NCBI RefSeq assembly: GCF_003001995.1
Contig: NZ_PVNB01000004.1
Span: 1 to 64,000, forward strand
DNA length: 64,000 nucleotides
From: Orenia metallireducens
Lineage (GTDB): Bacteria; Bacillota; Halanaerobiia; Halobacteroidales; Halobacteroidaceae
Direction: 5' to 3'
The notes beneath the pieces are model-generated. The model ran no database searches. It was not told the origin of the DNA and saw only the letters and a list, made by a program, of their open reading frames with translations. Of the stretch, positions 28,270 to 36,578 are shown in pieces. The position numbers and the translations under genes are program-made. Positions within the stretch are counted from its first letter, which is position 1; the number at the start of each line of letters is the position of its first letter.

Positions 28270-29193
28270 ATGAGAGTTGTAAATAATATTACTCAATTAA
28301 TTGGTCAGACTCCTATGGTTAAATTAAATAGAGTAGTCCCAGAGGGTGCTGCAGAGATTTATGCTAAGCTAGAATCCTTCAACCCTGGAGGGAGTGTTAA
28401 AGACCGTATTGCTCTTAATATGATTGAGAGTGCTGAAGCAGAAGGAGTATTAAAAGCAGGTGGTACTATTATTGAACCTACTAGTGGTAACACTGGAATT
28501 GGTCTAGCAATGGTTGGAGCTGCTAAAGGATATAAGGTTATTCTAACGATGCCAGACACAATGAGTATCGAAAGAAGAAAGATATTAAAGGCTTTTGGAG
28601 CGGAGATACTGTTAACACCTGGTGAGAAAGGGATGCCTGGTGCGATAGACAAGGCTAAAGAACTGGCAGATGCTAATGATGATTATTTTATGCCACAGCA
28701 ATTTATGAATGCAGCTAATCCTGATGTACATAGAAAGACAACAGCTAAAGAGATTATAGAAGCTACTGCTGGAAAGTTAGATGCTTTTGTAGCAGGAATT
28801 GGGACTGGTGGAACTGTTACTGGAACAGGAGAGGTCTTAAAAGAAGAGATTTCAGGGATTAAGATAGTAGGTATAGAGCCAACAGGTTCTCCTGTAATCA
28901 GTGGAGGAAATCCTGGACCACATATGATTCAAGGAATTGGAGCAGGATTCATTCCTGATGTCTTAAATACTGATATTTTGGATGAAGTTAAACAGATTGA
29001 AAATGAAGAGGCTATGGAGATGGCACGTAAGTTGGCTGTAGAAGAGGGAATTCTAGTTGGAATTTCTGCTGGTGCAGCAGTGGCAGCAGCTATTAAAGTT
29101 GCCCAAGAATTGGGAGCAGATAAACGGGTAGTCGTTATTATTCCAGATACTGGAGAGAGATATTTAAGTACTACACTATTTAAAGCTGAATAG
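28270..29193 (+). CDS. cysK: cysteine synthase (O-acetylserine sulfhydrylase)
   Basis: PLP enzyme of 307 residues forming cysteine from O-acetylserine and sulfide. PLP lysine Lys44 is in GGSVKDR, the substrate loop is TSGNTGIG, and the phosphate-binding loop is [12 protein letters not shown]; the C-terminal [11 protein letters not shown] is typical of CysK. AGGAGGG precedes ATG 28270. Own promoter and terminator. It gives the cell a cysteine route for sulfide in addition to the homocysteine route encoded at 42591-47682. Confidence 0.96.
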   Translation: MRVVNNITQLIGQTPMVKLNRVVPEGAAEIYAKLESFNPGGSVKDRIALNMIESAEAEGVLKAGGTIIEPTSGNTGIGLAMVGAAKGYKVILTMPDTMSIERRKILKAFGAEILLTPGEKGMPGAIDKAKELADANDDYFMPQQFMNAANPDVHRKTTAKEIIEATAGKLDAFVAGIGTGGTVTGTGEVLKEEISGIKIVGIEPTGSPVISGGNPGPHMIQGIGAGFIPDVLNTDILDEVKQIENEEAMEMARKLAVEEGILVGISAGAAVAAAIKVAQELGADKRVVVIIPDTGERYLSTTLFKAE

Positions 29194-29207
29194 AATATAT
29201 TATAGGC

Positions 29208-29242
29208 AAAAGAGTTACCTTCTATAGAAGGTAACTCTTTTT
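29208..29242 (+). terminator. terminator after cysK
   Basis: AAAGAGTTACCTTC pairs perfectly with GAAGGTAACTCTTT around TATA, followed by TTA. The next 230 bases hold no gene I trust. Confidence 0.88.
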
Positions 29243-29473
29243 ATGTTATATAAGATTACTTTTATCTTTCTGCTGATTAAAGAATGTTTTAAAAGTTATA
29301 ATCACCATTATTAAAGGTTAAAAAGCATTGAAAAATCCCTTTAGTTACTGTATAATTATGGTTGAAACAAAGTTTCTTAATACAAAACAATCTTATTCTG
29401 AAATTAGAAAATTAAAAGCTAGAGAGAGCTATCTATATAGATGGATATTTTCTTTCGACCTGGAGGTATTATT

Positions 29474-30757
29474 ATGGAATTTAAATCAATTGATAGTCTA
29501 CATGACTTAAAACAGTTATTTATGTTACACCATCTTAGTAACAAAATTATTTATATCGTTGGAATCCTATTTGTAGCTGCTTTTGTAGCCCATGTTATCA
29601 CTAAAAAACTTAAAATACCTAGTGTAGTTGGTGATATCTTAGTGGGGATTTTATTCAGTATCGGTTTTATTAAAAAGGCACCATTTTTATCGGCAGAACA
29701 TAAGGAATGGTACTCTTATCTGATTCACTCCTTTGATTATGTAATTATTCTAGCAGTATCCTTCATTTCTTTTATCATCGGTACTGAGCTTAATCTAAAG
29801 GTTTTAAAGAAGCTAGAATTGGAGTTTGCGTTGATTGTCTTGATTGAATCATTGGCTACCTTTGCCTTGGTAACTACTTCGATGCTGATAATTGGGAAGC
29901 CTCTATTTTTTTCACTACTCTTAGGAGCGATAGCAACAGCAACGGCTCCAGCTGCTACAGTCTTGGTATTAAAGGAGTACAAGGCTAGAGGGGAGTTAAC
30001 TTCTACCTTATTGATTGTCTTAGCCCTTGATGAGGCTTTAGCTATTATTATCTTCAGCTTCGTTAAGCCAATTGCTTTAATCAGTATATCACCAGCGTTA
30101 CACTATTCTCTCTTCAACTCTTTTTTAATCCCCTTAGTTAAGATAGTTGGTTCGATAGTATTGGGGTTGAATATCGGATACTTTTCACAGAAATTAATGG
30201 GAGTATATTCTGAGCAGAAGAGTAAGAAAATATTATTATTACTAGCAACTATCTTTGGCGGTTCAGATATTGCAATCTTTTTAGGCATATCACCTTTGAT
30301 TACCAATTTATCTATTGGTTTTGCCTTCAGGAATTTTTCTAAAAAGTATTTAGGTATCTCTGAAATTATAGATACCTTAAGTCTACCACTTCATACAGTC
30401 TTCTTTATCTTAGCTGGAACCCAGATTGAATTTCATAATATAACTTCCAAGTCTTTTCTTGTAGTAGCTTTAGTCTATACGCTAGCTAGAATGCTTGGCA
30501 AGGTAGGAGGAGCTAGCTTAGGGGCTTTTTTATCTAAAGCACCCACTAATGTAAGTAAATATATTGGCTTAGGACTCTTACCCCAAATTGGTGTATCGAT
30601 AGATTTGGCTTATAATGTCCAGCATCAATTTATCCATTTCTCAGATGTTGGTCAATTTATCCTAAATATTATTCTCTTTACTACAATTATTACAGAAATT
30701 TTGGGGGCAATTGGTACAGAGTATGCTATTAGTAAGAGTGGAGAGATAAGAACTTAA
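29474..30757 (+). CDS. CPA2-type cation:proton antiporter
   Basis: Integral membrane Na+ or K+/H+ exchanger of about 427 residues with 11-12 predicted helices. The extended-helix motif ATATAPAATVLVLKEYKARG and the following ALDEALAI (acidic pair region) match the Na+/H+ exchanger fold. ATG 29474 is chosen because TGGAGGT lies 7 bases upstream; an ATG at 29441 lies before that site. Lacks RCK/TrkA domains. Fits ion homeostasis in a salt-adapted organism, an inference. Confidence 0.87.
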   Translation: MEFKSIDSLHDLKQLFMLHHLSNKIIYIVGILFVAAFVAHVITKKLKIPSVVGDILVGILFSIGFIKKAPFLSAEHKEWYSYLIHSFDYVIILAVSFISFIIGTELNLKVLKKLELEFALIVLIESLATFALVTTSMLIIGKPLFFSLLLGAIATATAPAATVLVLKEYKARGELTSTLLIVLALDEALAIIIFSFVKPIALISISPALHYSLFNSFLIPLVKIVGSIVLGLNIGYFSQKLMGVYSEQKSKKILLLLATIFGGSDIAIFLGISPLITNLSIGFAFRNFSKKYLGISEIIDTLSLPLHTVFFILAGTQIEFHNITSKSFLVVALVYTLARMLGKVGGASLGAFLSKAPTNVSKYIGLGLLPQIGVSIDLAYNVQHQFIHFSDVGQFILNIILFTTIITEILGAIGTEYAISKSGEIRT

Positions 30758-30792
30758 TTTCTCTAAACTATTATCTATAAGGAGGGTTTTGT

Positions 30793-31263
30793 GTGTCTAC
30801 TAATCATAAGCCTGAAGTTTTGGATAAAGGGATGGTCAGAAGGGCCTTAGAACGTTATTATATCAGAAATACCTTTGATAAAAACTGTACCAAACTTGAA
30901 TCTGGGGTCTGTCTATTAGTTGAAGGTGAAGAAGAACACCTCGCTTTAAGTCTAGAAGAGAATTATTGTTGGAAGCTTAAAAAGTTGATGGGAGATTATC
31001 ACAAGTACCGCCAAAATGATTTAGTGGTTGATGATGAGGATTATTTAGAGGATTTAATTGGGATCTTTGAAGAAAAAGCTATCGATATTTTAGAGTTTGA
31101 CTGTGGTCATTTTGATATAGCAGATGGTCTCCATCGTTTATGTATTGCTAGCAAGTCTGAAGTTCCTGCTTATGCTACTTATAGGGAACAATGTAAAATC
31201 TGCCCAGCTTGTGTATCTATCGAGCAAAGGGCTGAAGTTGATTATAAAAGTCATCTGTTATAG
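30793..31263 (+). CDS. Cys-rich protein with ParB-like DGxHR motif
   Basis: 156-residue cytosolic protein I do not recognise. The segment DIADGLHRLCIASKSEVPAY resembles the DGxHR...VP core of ParB/sulfiredoxin-like domains. Cysteines occur as a late cluster, C-x2-C-x2-C (CKICPAC), plus FDCGHF, suggesting bound metal or an Fe-S cluster. GTG 30793 follows AAGGAGGG. It starts 35 bases after the antiporter and may be co-transcribed. No function is claimed. Confidence 0.6.
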   Translation: MSTNHKPEVLDKGMVRRALERYYIRNTFDKNCTKLESGVCLLVEGEEEHLALSLEENYCWKLKKLMGDYHKYRQNDLVVDDEDYLEDLIGIFEEKAIDILEFDCGHFDIADGLHRLCIASKSEVPAYATYREQCKICPACVSIEQRAEVDYKSHLL

Positions 31264-31380
31264 ATGGCTTTACTTACTTTAAGCAGGAATTTTAGTTTAA
31301 AGGGATAAATAACTTATTAACTTTGATTATTTTAATAGAAAGAAGAAATATTATAGAATATTTATAGATAAAGAAGTCTG

Positions 31381-31425
31381 AAGTGAAACTTAATAGATAT
31401 CTTAAATTTAATTTCATTCTAAAAT
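31381..31425. repeat. short relic resembling outer ends of the GCGACACTTTT family
   Basis: GTGAAACTTAATAGATAT is directly followed by TTAAATTTAATTTCATTCTA. These match the outer left and outer right flanks of copy E with the centre missing, as from a deletion or excision. Confidence 0.4.
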
Positions 31426-31500
31426 TGGATGACTATATAGGTAGTACTTAAAGTAAAGTTTATTATCAGGATGATGCTAATATGAAGGGAGATTTGGGAG

Positions 31501-32274
31501 ATGAATAAGACACCAAGTAATTTAGTTAAGGCTGTAGATAGATCAATTAATATTTTAGAAGAATTGGCTAATCATCAAGATGGTTTAGGGGTAACAGCGC
31601 TGGCTAATAGATTGGATATTCATAAGAGTTCGGTGCATAGATTATTATCTACTTTAGTCTATAGAGGTTTAGTTAAACAAGATTCTAAGACTGATAATTA
31701 TAAGCTGGGCTTAAAGCTATTTGAGCTAGGGAGTAGAATCTTTAATGAATTAGAGATTAGAGAGTATGCTAAGCCTTACTTAGAGGAGCTAGTAGCAGAG
31801 ACAGATGAAGCTGTTCACTTAGTTATTATGGATCAAGGGGAGATTGTCTATATCGATAAGGTAGAGAGCTCTAAGGCAATTAGAATGAACTCTCAAATTG
31901 GAAAACGGGTTCCAGTCCATTGTAGTGCTGTGGGTAAAGCGATGTTAGCTTATTATCCTGAACTAAAAGTTGATCAGATTATCAAAGAACAGGGGTTGGC
32001 TAAGTATACAGAGAATACAATCACTGATGCTAGCGAATTTAAAGAGCATTTAAAACAGGTTAAAGAGCAAGGCTATGCTATCGATGATGTAGAGCATGAG
32101 TTAGGAATTAGGTGTGTGGCTGCTCCTATTTTTGATTATAGTGGAGAAGTAGTCTCATCAGTCAGTGTTTCAGGACCGACTATCCATGTTACTAAACAAA
32201 GAGTTGAGCAGTTGGCTAAGCTAGTCAAGGATACTGCTATGAAGATATCTTCTCAATTGGGGTATAGAGGGTAG
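31501..32274 (+). CDS. kdgR: IclR-family regulator (KdgR-like)
   Basis: 257-residue regulator with an N-terminal winged helix (about 10-70; GVTALANRLDIHKSSVHRLLSTL) and an IclR effector domain (about 85-250; typical GKRVPVHCSAVGKAMLAY and ELGIRCVAAPIFD). AGGGAGATTTGGG precedes ATG 31501. It opens the gluconate/KDG gene cluster, and GAAAC/GTTTC-type operators like those of KdgR are seen at 33264, 33344 and 34882, so a KDG-responsive repressor is a reasonable inference. Confidence 0.88.
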   Translation: MNKTPSNLVKAVDRSINILEELANHQDGLGVTALANRLDIHKSSVHRLLSTLVYRGLVKQDSKTDNYKLGLKLFELGSRIFNELEIREYAKPYLEELVAETDEAVHLVIMDQGEIVYIDKVESSKAIRMNSQIGKRVPVHCSAVGKAMLAYYPELKVDQIIKEQGLAKYTENTITDASEFKEHLKQVKEQGYAIDDVEHELGIRCVAAPIFDYSGEVVSSVSVSGPTIHVTKQRVEQLAKLVKDTAMKISSQLGYRG

Positions 32275-32313
32275 CTAAGCTTAGTGGAATAAATCAATTA
32301 AAGAGGTGGCAAA

Positions 32314-32988
32314 ATGGGCAATAAGGTAAGTGATATAGTTTTTGAAAAGATTGAAGAAAAGATATTCAGTGGTGAGTGGGGTCCAGGAACTAAGATTATG
32401 TCTGAACCTCAATTAGCGAAGAAGCTAAATGTAAGTAGAATGTCAGTAAGGGAAGCAATAGAGAAGATGGCTGCTTTGGGTCTTTTAAAGAAGAAGCGAG
32501 GAGAGGGTACTTTTGTAAATGAGTTGACTCCAGCTGTCTATTTTAATAGTTTAATCCCAATGATTACCCTTGATCAAGATAATTATTTAGAAATATTAGA
32601 GTATAGATTGATTGTAGAAGTAGAGAGTGCAAAGCTTTGTGCTCAAAGGTGTAGTGCTGAAACTATCAATGAGCTTGAGAAGTTATATGATCTTATGGTA
32701 GATTTTAAAGAAGATAGTGATAAATTTGCAGAATTAGATACCAATTTTCATTTAAAGATAGCCGAAGGGGCTCAAAATACTTTAATAATTAAAGTGAACA
32801 AAATATTAAAGAATCTTTTGGAGTACCACCAAAAGACTCTTTATACAAATTTAGGTCCAAGTGGAGGAATTAAAGATCACAAAAATATAATTGATGCTAT
32901 TAAGAATAAAGATCAAGAGCTTAGTGCCTTATTTATGAGAAGGCATATAGAAAGAACAATTGAAGATATAAAGAGATTGGATTATTAG
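32314..32988 (+). CDS. GntR/FadR-family regulator with FCD domain
   Basis: 224-residue regulator: winged helix (about 8-72; SEPQLAKKLNVSRMSVREAIEKM, wing GEGTFVN) and an all-helical FCD domain (about 95-215) with the metal-binding pattern D-x3-H in DTNFH and later histidines in KDHKN and RRHIE, as in sugar-acid regulators of the UxuR/LldR kind. GAGGTGGC precedes ATG 32314. Two perfect FadR-type operators (TTGT-N3-ACAA) lie downstream at 33035 and 33206, so it likely controls the GntP-KdgK-Eda-dehydratase operon together with the IclR protein. Confidence 0.9.
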   Translation: MGNKVSDIVFEKIEEKIFSGEWGPGTKIMSEPQLAKKLNVSRMSVREAIEKMAALGLLKKKRGEGTFVNELTPAVYFNSLIPMITLDQDNYLEILEYRLIVEVESAKLCAQRCSAETINELEKLYDLMVDFKEDSDKFAELDTNFHLKIAEGAQNTLIIKVNKILKNLLEYHQKTLYTNLGPSGGIKDHKNIIDAIKNKDQELSALFMRRHIERTIEDIKRLDY

Positions 32989-33034
32989 CAGAATTAATTT
33001 TAAAATTATTAAAAGATAAGTATAATAACTTTGT

Positions 33035-33049
33035 AGTTGTCATACAACT
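33035..33049. promoter_or_regulatory. FadR-type operator 1
   Basis: AGTTGTCATACAACT, a 6-3-6 palindrome that fits the FadR-subfamily rule T-N-GT-N3-AC-N-A exactly. Confidence 0.75.
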
Positions 33050-33167
33050 CAAGGAATTTTTTTGATTAAAAATCTATTGATTCACTTTAAAATACGACTA
33101 TTATCATTGTTTTGAAGCTTATTTTGGTTATTGTTAAGTGCTTATATAGAAATTATAATAATAACCC

Positions 33168-33196
33168 TTGAAAAAAGTATAAAAAGAAGGTATAAT
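33168..33196 (+). promoter_or_regulatory. promoter of gluconate operon
   Basis: TTGAAA (33168-33173), 17-base spacer, TATAAT (33191-33196). Flanked by regulator sites on both sides. Confidence 0.88.
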
Positions 33197-33205
33197 GTAA
33201 ACATA

Positions 33206-33220
33206 AGTTGTCGGACAACT
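33206..33220. promoter_or_regulatory. FadR-type operator 2
   Basis: AGTTGTCGGACAACT, same arms as at 33035, placed over the expected transcription start, as expected of a repressor site. Confidence 0.8.
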
Positions 33221-33263
33221 ACAGAGTGAATATAAGTTAATAATTATTTATTAGCACTCTACT

Positions 33264-33288
33264 GAAACCTTGTTTCTTAATAAGGAAG
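33264..33288. promoter_or_regulatory. IclR/KdgR-type operator 1
   Basis: Pattern GAAAC-3-GTTTC-7-GGAAG: three GAAAC-type half-sites in 25 bases. GAAACCTTGTTTC resembles the enterobacterial KdgR site. Confidence 0.65.
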
Positions 33289-33343
33289 AAATTTAAATAT
33301 AAGTTTATAATCTTTGTATAAGACATTTTTTTGATAATAATTC

Positions 33344-33368
33344 GAAACAAGGTTTCTTAATGCGAAAC
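33344..33368. promoter_or_regulatory. IclR/KdgR-type operator 2
   Basis: GAAAC-AAG-GTTTC-TTAATGC-GAAAC, the best of the three triple half-site operators. The leader continues to GntP at 33450; an AAGTTTATAA word is at 33301. Confidence 0.72.
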
Positions 33369-33449
33369 AGATGGTGTAGTATAAGCCTATAATATTAGAA
33401 GCCTACCAATTAAAATATTTAAAAATTTTATTATTAGGGGGCGGATTAA

Positions 33450-34811
33450 ATGGCACAATCCAGTTTAATCTTAGTAACATTGGCAGCTATAGGACTATTA
33501 TTATTTTTAGTTTTGAAATTGAGAATTCAAGCGTTTATTTCATTATTGATAACCAGTATGTTTGTTGGTATAGCAACAGGGATGCCACTTAATGAGGTAA
33601 TTAAGAGTATTCAAAGTGGAATGGGCGGTACTTTAGGCTTTGTAGCCACTGTTGTTGGTTTAGGGGCAATATTTGGTCAGATTCTAGAAGCATCTGGTGG
33701 AGCTGAAGCTTTGGCTACAACCCTAATTAAGAGGTTTGGTAAGGATAAGGCTTCATGGGCTTTAGTGATAGCAGGATTTTTAGTAGCAATTCCAGTCTTT
33801 TTTGATGTTGGATTTATTATCTTGGTACCTATTGTTTATGCTTTGGCTAAGGATACTAAAAAGTCGGTATTATATTACGGTATTCCTTTACTTGCTGGTT
33901 TAGCTGTTACTCATACCTTTATTCCACCAACCCCTGGTCCAATAGCAGTGGCTGAGATCGTTGGAGCAGATCTTGGTTGGGTAATCTTCTTTGGTGCTTT
34001 GATTGGATTTCCTACAGCAATTCTAGCAGGTCCTGTCTTTGGTAAATATATTGGCAATAAGATTCATGTAGATGTTCCAGAATATATGATTAAAGATGCA
34101 GCAGAGATGAAAAGAGATACCTCAGATCTTCCATCTTTTAGGCTGATTACAAGTATTATTGCTGTACCTTTAGGCTTGATTTTAGCAAATACTCTAACTG
34201 ATCTTTTGGTTAAGAAAGAAATTATGGCTAACGGAAGTATTGCACAACTTTTTGGATTCTTAGGTCATCCCTTTGTGGCTTTGACTATTGCTACTTTATT
34301 AGCAATTTACTTATTAGGAACTAAACGAGGCTTTACTAAAGATGAATTATTAGAATTAAGTACTAAGGCTTTAGGACCAGCAGGGTTGATTATTTTAGTA
34401 ACAGGAGCTGGTGGAGTCTTCAAACAGATGCTAATTGATAGTGGAGTAGGAACGATGTTGGCTAATACTATTGCTAGTTCAAGTCTACCACCAATTGTTT
34501 TAGCATATATTTTGGCTGTAGTAGTAAGAATTACCCAAGGTTCTGCAACAGTATCGATGATTACTGCAGCAGGAATTATTGCACCGGTAATGGAAGTTTT
34601 TGATCTTTCTGCTCCTGAAAGAGCTTTAATAGTATTGACGATTGCTTCTGGGGCGACTATCTTATCCCATGTAAATGATAGTGGTTTCTGGTTAGTAGGA
34701 AGATACTTTGGTCTGGATGAAAAGCAGACTCTTAAGTCTTGGACGGTAATGGAAAGCATTATTTCTATAGCAGGTTTTGGTTTTGCATTAGTATTTAGTT
34801 TCTTTGTATAA
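33450..34811 (+). CDS. gntP: GntP-family gluconate permease
   Basis: Inner-membrane proton symporter for gluconate or related sugar acids, 453 residues, twelve or more helices. Typical GntP features include GMGGTLGFVATVVGLGAIFGQ near the start, FFDVGFIILVPIVYAL and HTFIPPTPGP in the middle, and the C-terminal HVNDSGFWLV. TTAGGGGGCGG precedes ATG 33450. Heads the operon GntP-KdgK-Eda-dehydratase, which would convert gluconate to pyruvate and glyceraldehyde-3-phosphate. Family members also take KDG or fructuronate, so gluconate is inferred from the pathway. Confidence 0.92.
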   Translation: MAQSSLILVTLAAIGLLLFLVLKLRIQAFISLLITSMFVGIATGMPLNEVIKSIQSGMGGTLGFVATVVGLGAIFGQILEASGGAEALATTLIKRFGKDKASWALVIAGFLVAIPVFFDVGFIILVPIVYALAKDTKKSVLYYGIPLLAGLAVTHTFIPPTPGPIAVAEIVGADLGWVIFFGALIGFPTAILAGPVFGKYIGNKIHVDVPEYMIKDAAEMKRDTSDLPSFRLITSIIAVPLGLILANTLTDLLVKKEIMANGSIAQLFGFLGHPFVALTIATLLAIYLLGTKRGFTKDELLELSTKALGPAGLIILVTGAGGVFKQMLIDSGVGTMLANTIASSSLPPIVLAYILAVVVRITQGSATVSMITAAGIIAPVMEVFDLSAPERALIVLTIASGATILSHVNDSGFWLVGRYFGLDEKQTLKSWTVMESIISIAGFGFALVFSFFV

Positions 34812-34881
34812 GATTAAATCTTGGAAGTAAGCTCCTAAGGTTATTTAAGAGGTGTCAGAAATTAATTTTTTCCTAATATAT

Positions 34882-34906
34882 AAAACTATGTTTCTTATTA
34901 AGAAAC
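34882..34906. promoter_or_regulatory. IclR/KdgR-type operator 3, before kdgK
   Basis: AAAAC-TAT-GTTTC-TTATTAA-GAAAC. GTTTCTTATTAAGAAAC is a 17-bp perfect palindrome, 22 bases before kdgK; it suggests internal control. Confidence 0.7.
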
Positions 34907-34927
34907 TATTTGAAGTGAGGTGAGACT

Positions 34928-35881
34928 ATGATAGAGGTAGTAACCTTAGGGGAGACGATGATTGTAATGAACCCTAAAGAGACGGGCAGTTTAAAGTATA
35001 TCTATGATTATCGCAAACAATTGGGAGGAGCAGAGAGTAATTTTGCTATTGGAGTAGCTCGGCTTGGGCATCAAACTGGTTGGATTAGTAAGTTGGGTGC
35101 TGACCCTCATGGTGAGTATATTAATTCTTTTATCAGAGGAGAAGGTGTTGATACTTCCCAAGTTAAGTTTACTTCTAAAGCAATGACGGGATTATACTTT
35201 AAAGAGAGAAGTGTACTCCATGAGGTCAAGGCTTATTATTATCGTCATATTTCGGCAGCTAGCCAGATGAGTCCAGCAGATTTATCTGAGGATTATATTG
35301 CTCAAGCTAAGTATTTACATTTAACAGGGATTACTCCAGCCCTAAGTGATTCTTGCCATCAGACTATATTAAGAGCAATTGAGATAGCTAAAGAGAATGA
35401 TGTTAAGGTCTCCTTTGATCCCAACTTACGGTTAAAGCTATGGGATGATAAAGAGAGGATGAAAGAGATTATGTTAGAGTTATTTAAAAGCTCTGATATT
35501 GTCCTTCCAGGAGTAGAGGAGGGTGAGATTTTATTTGGCTTAGATGATCCACGAGAAATAGCACAAGAGATTTTAAGTCTGGGTGCAGAGATTGTAGTTG
35601 TGAAGCTGGGTCCTGCTGGAGCTTTGGTAGCAGATAGAGATGGTATGGAAGTGGTTGCGGGCTATCCTGTTGAGCAGGTAGTTGATACTGTAGGAGCTGG
35701 TGATGGCTTTGCAGCAGGCTTTATTGCAGGTCTTTTAAAGGGAGATAGTCTAGTAGATGCTACTAAGCTTGCCAATGCTGTAGGGGCTTATGCTGTCACA
35801 GTACTTGGTGATGTGGAGGGCTTACCTACTATGGAAGAAATCGAGGTCTTTACTGGATTAAAAGAGGGGATCAATCGATAA
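34928..35881 (+). CDS. kdgK: 2-keto-3-deoxygluconate kinase
   Basis: PfkB-family sugar kinase of 317 residues phosphorylating 2-keto-3-deoxygluconate to KDPG. Seen: N-terminal GGAESNFAIGVARLG substrate motif and the C-terminal DTVGAGDGFAAGF with catalytic Asp259. GAAGTGAGGTGAG precedes ATG 34928. Placed between the permease and KDPG aldolase, with 18 bases to the latter; context makes KDG the likely substrate. The operator at 34882 suggests extra regulation at this point. Confidence 0.93.
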   Translation: MIEVVTLGETMIVMNPKETGSLKYIYDYRKQLGGAESNFAIGVARLGHQTGWISKLGADPHGEYINSFIRGEGVDTSQVKFTSKAMTGLYFKERSVLHEVKAYYYRHISAASQMSPADLSEDYIAQAKYLHLTGITPALSDSCHQTILRAIEIAKENDVKVSFDPNLRLKLWDDKERMKEIMLELFKSSDIVLPGVEEGEILFGLDDPREIAQEILSLGAEIVVVKLGPAGALVADRDGMEVVAGYPVEQVVDTVGAGDGFAAGFIAGLLKGDSLVDATKLANAVGAYAVTVLGDVEGLPTMEEIEVFTGLKEGINR

Positions 35882-35899
35882 TTAAGGGGTGATAAAAAG

Positions 35900-36547
35900 A
35901 TGGATAAGCAGAATAAGATAGATGCTGTTTTGGAGAGTGGTGTAGTAGCTGTATTAAGAGGAACTCAGGCTGATAAGATGGTTAAGATTGCTCAAGCCTT
36001 GTTGGCAGGAGGGGTCAAGGCTTTGGAGATTACATTGGACAATCCAGCAGCTTTAGATATAATCAAGGAGTTATCAGTTGAGTTAAAAGATACTGAAGCT
36101 ATTGTTGGAGCAGGTACAGTCTTGGATGCTCAGACGGCACGAGCTGCAATTTTGGCAGGGTCAGAATTTGTCTTCTGTCCGACATTAAACCAAGAGGTAA
36201 TTAAGGTCTGTAACCGTTATGGTAAGGTGGTAATCCCTGGGGTATTGACTCCAACAGAGATGATTAGTGCTTATGAAGCTGGGGCAGATCTGGTCAAGGT
36301 CTTTCCAGCAGGAGTGATGGGAGCTAAATATATCAAGAGTGTTAAAGGTCCTTTAAGCCATATTCCGATTATCACAACTGGAGGAATCAATTTAGATAAT
36401 GCGGCAGATTTTATTAAAGCAGGGGCAACTGCTATAGGTGCAGGTGGATCTTTAATCGATAAAGAGGCTATTGATCAAGAGAACTATCAAGTATTAACTC
36501 AAAAGGCAAAAGAGTTTGTTAAAGTTGTACAAGAAGCTAAAAACTAA
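35900..36547 (+). CDS. eda: KDPG (and possibly KHG) aldolase
   Basis: Class I aldolase of 215 residues splitting KDPG into pyruvate and glyceraldehyde-3-phosphate. Schiff-base Lys133 is in DLVKVFPA, general-base Glu43 in ALEITL; GAGTV and TTGGI phosphate-binding stretches are also present. AAGGGGTGA precedes ATG 35900. It starts 18 bases after kdgK and 31 bases before the dehydratase gene, so the four genes are one operon. Confidence 0.95.
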   Translation: MDKQNKIDAVLESGVVAVLRGTQADKMVKIAQALLAGGVKALEITLDNPAALDIIKELSVELKDTEAIVGAGTVLDAQTARAAILAGSEFVFCPTLNQEVIKVCNRYGKVVIPGVLTPTEMISAYEAGADLVKVFPAGVMGAKYIKSVKGPLSHIPIITTGGINLDNAADFIKAGATAIGAGGSLIDKEAIDQENYQVLTQKAKEFVKVVQEAKN

Positions 36548-36578
36548 TTATTAAGCGATTAATACAGGAGGTCTGATT

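Noticed and set aside
28359-28652. 97-codon open frame on the minus strand inside cysK
   Set aside because: Lies wholly within a clear PLP enzyme gene, has no ribosome binding site and low-complexity composition; a shadow of the real gene. The same applies to other antisense frames inside genes, e.g. 44334-44843, 34307-34759 and 21082-21369.
29328-29510. 60-codon frame before the antiporter
   Set aside because: Non-ATG start, no ribosome binding site, overlaps the true start region of the antiporter, and matches nothing I know.
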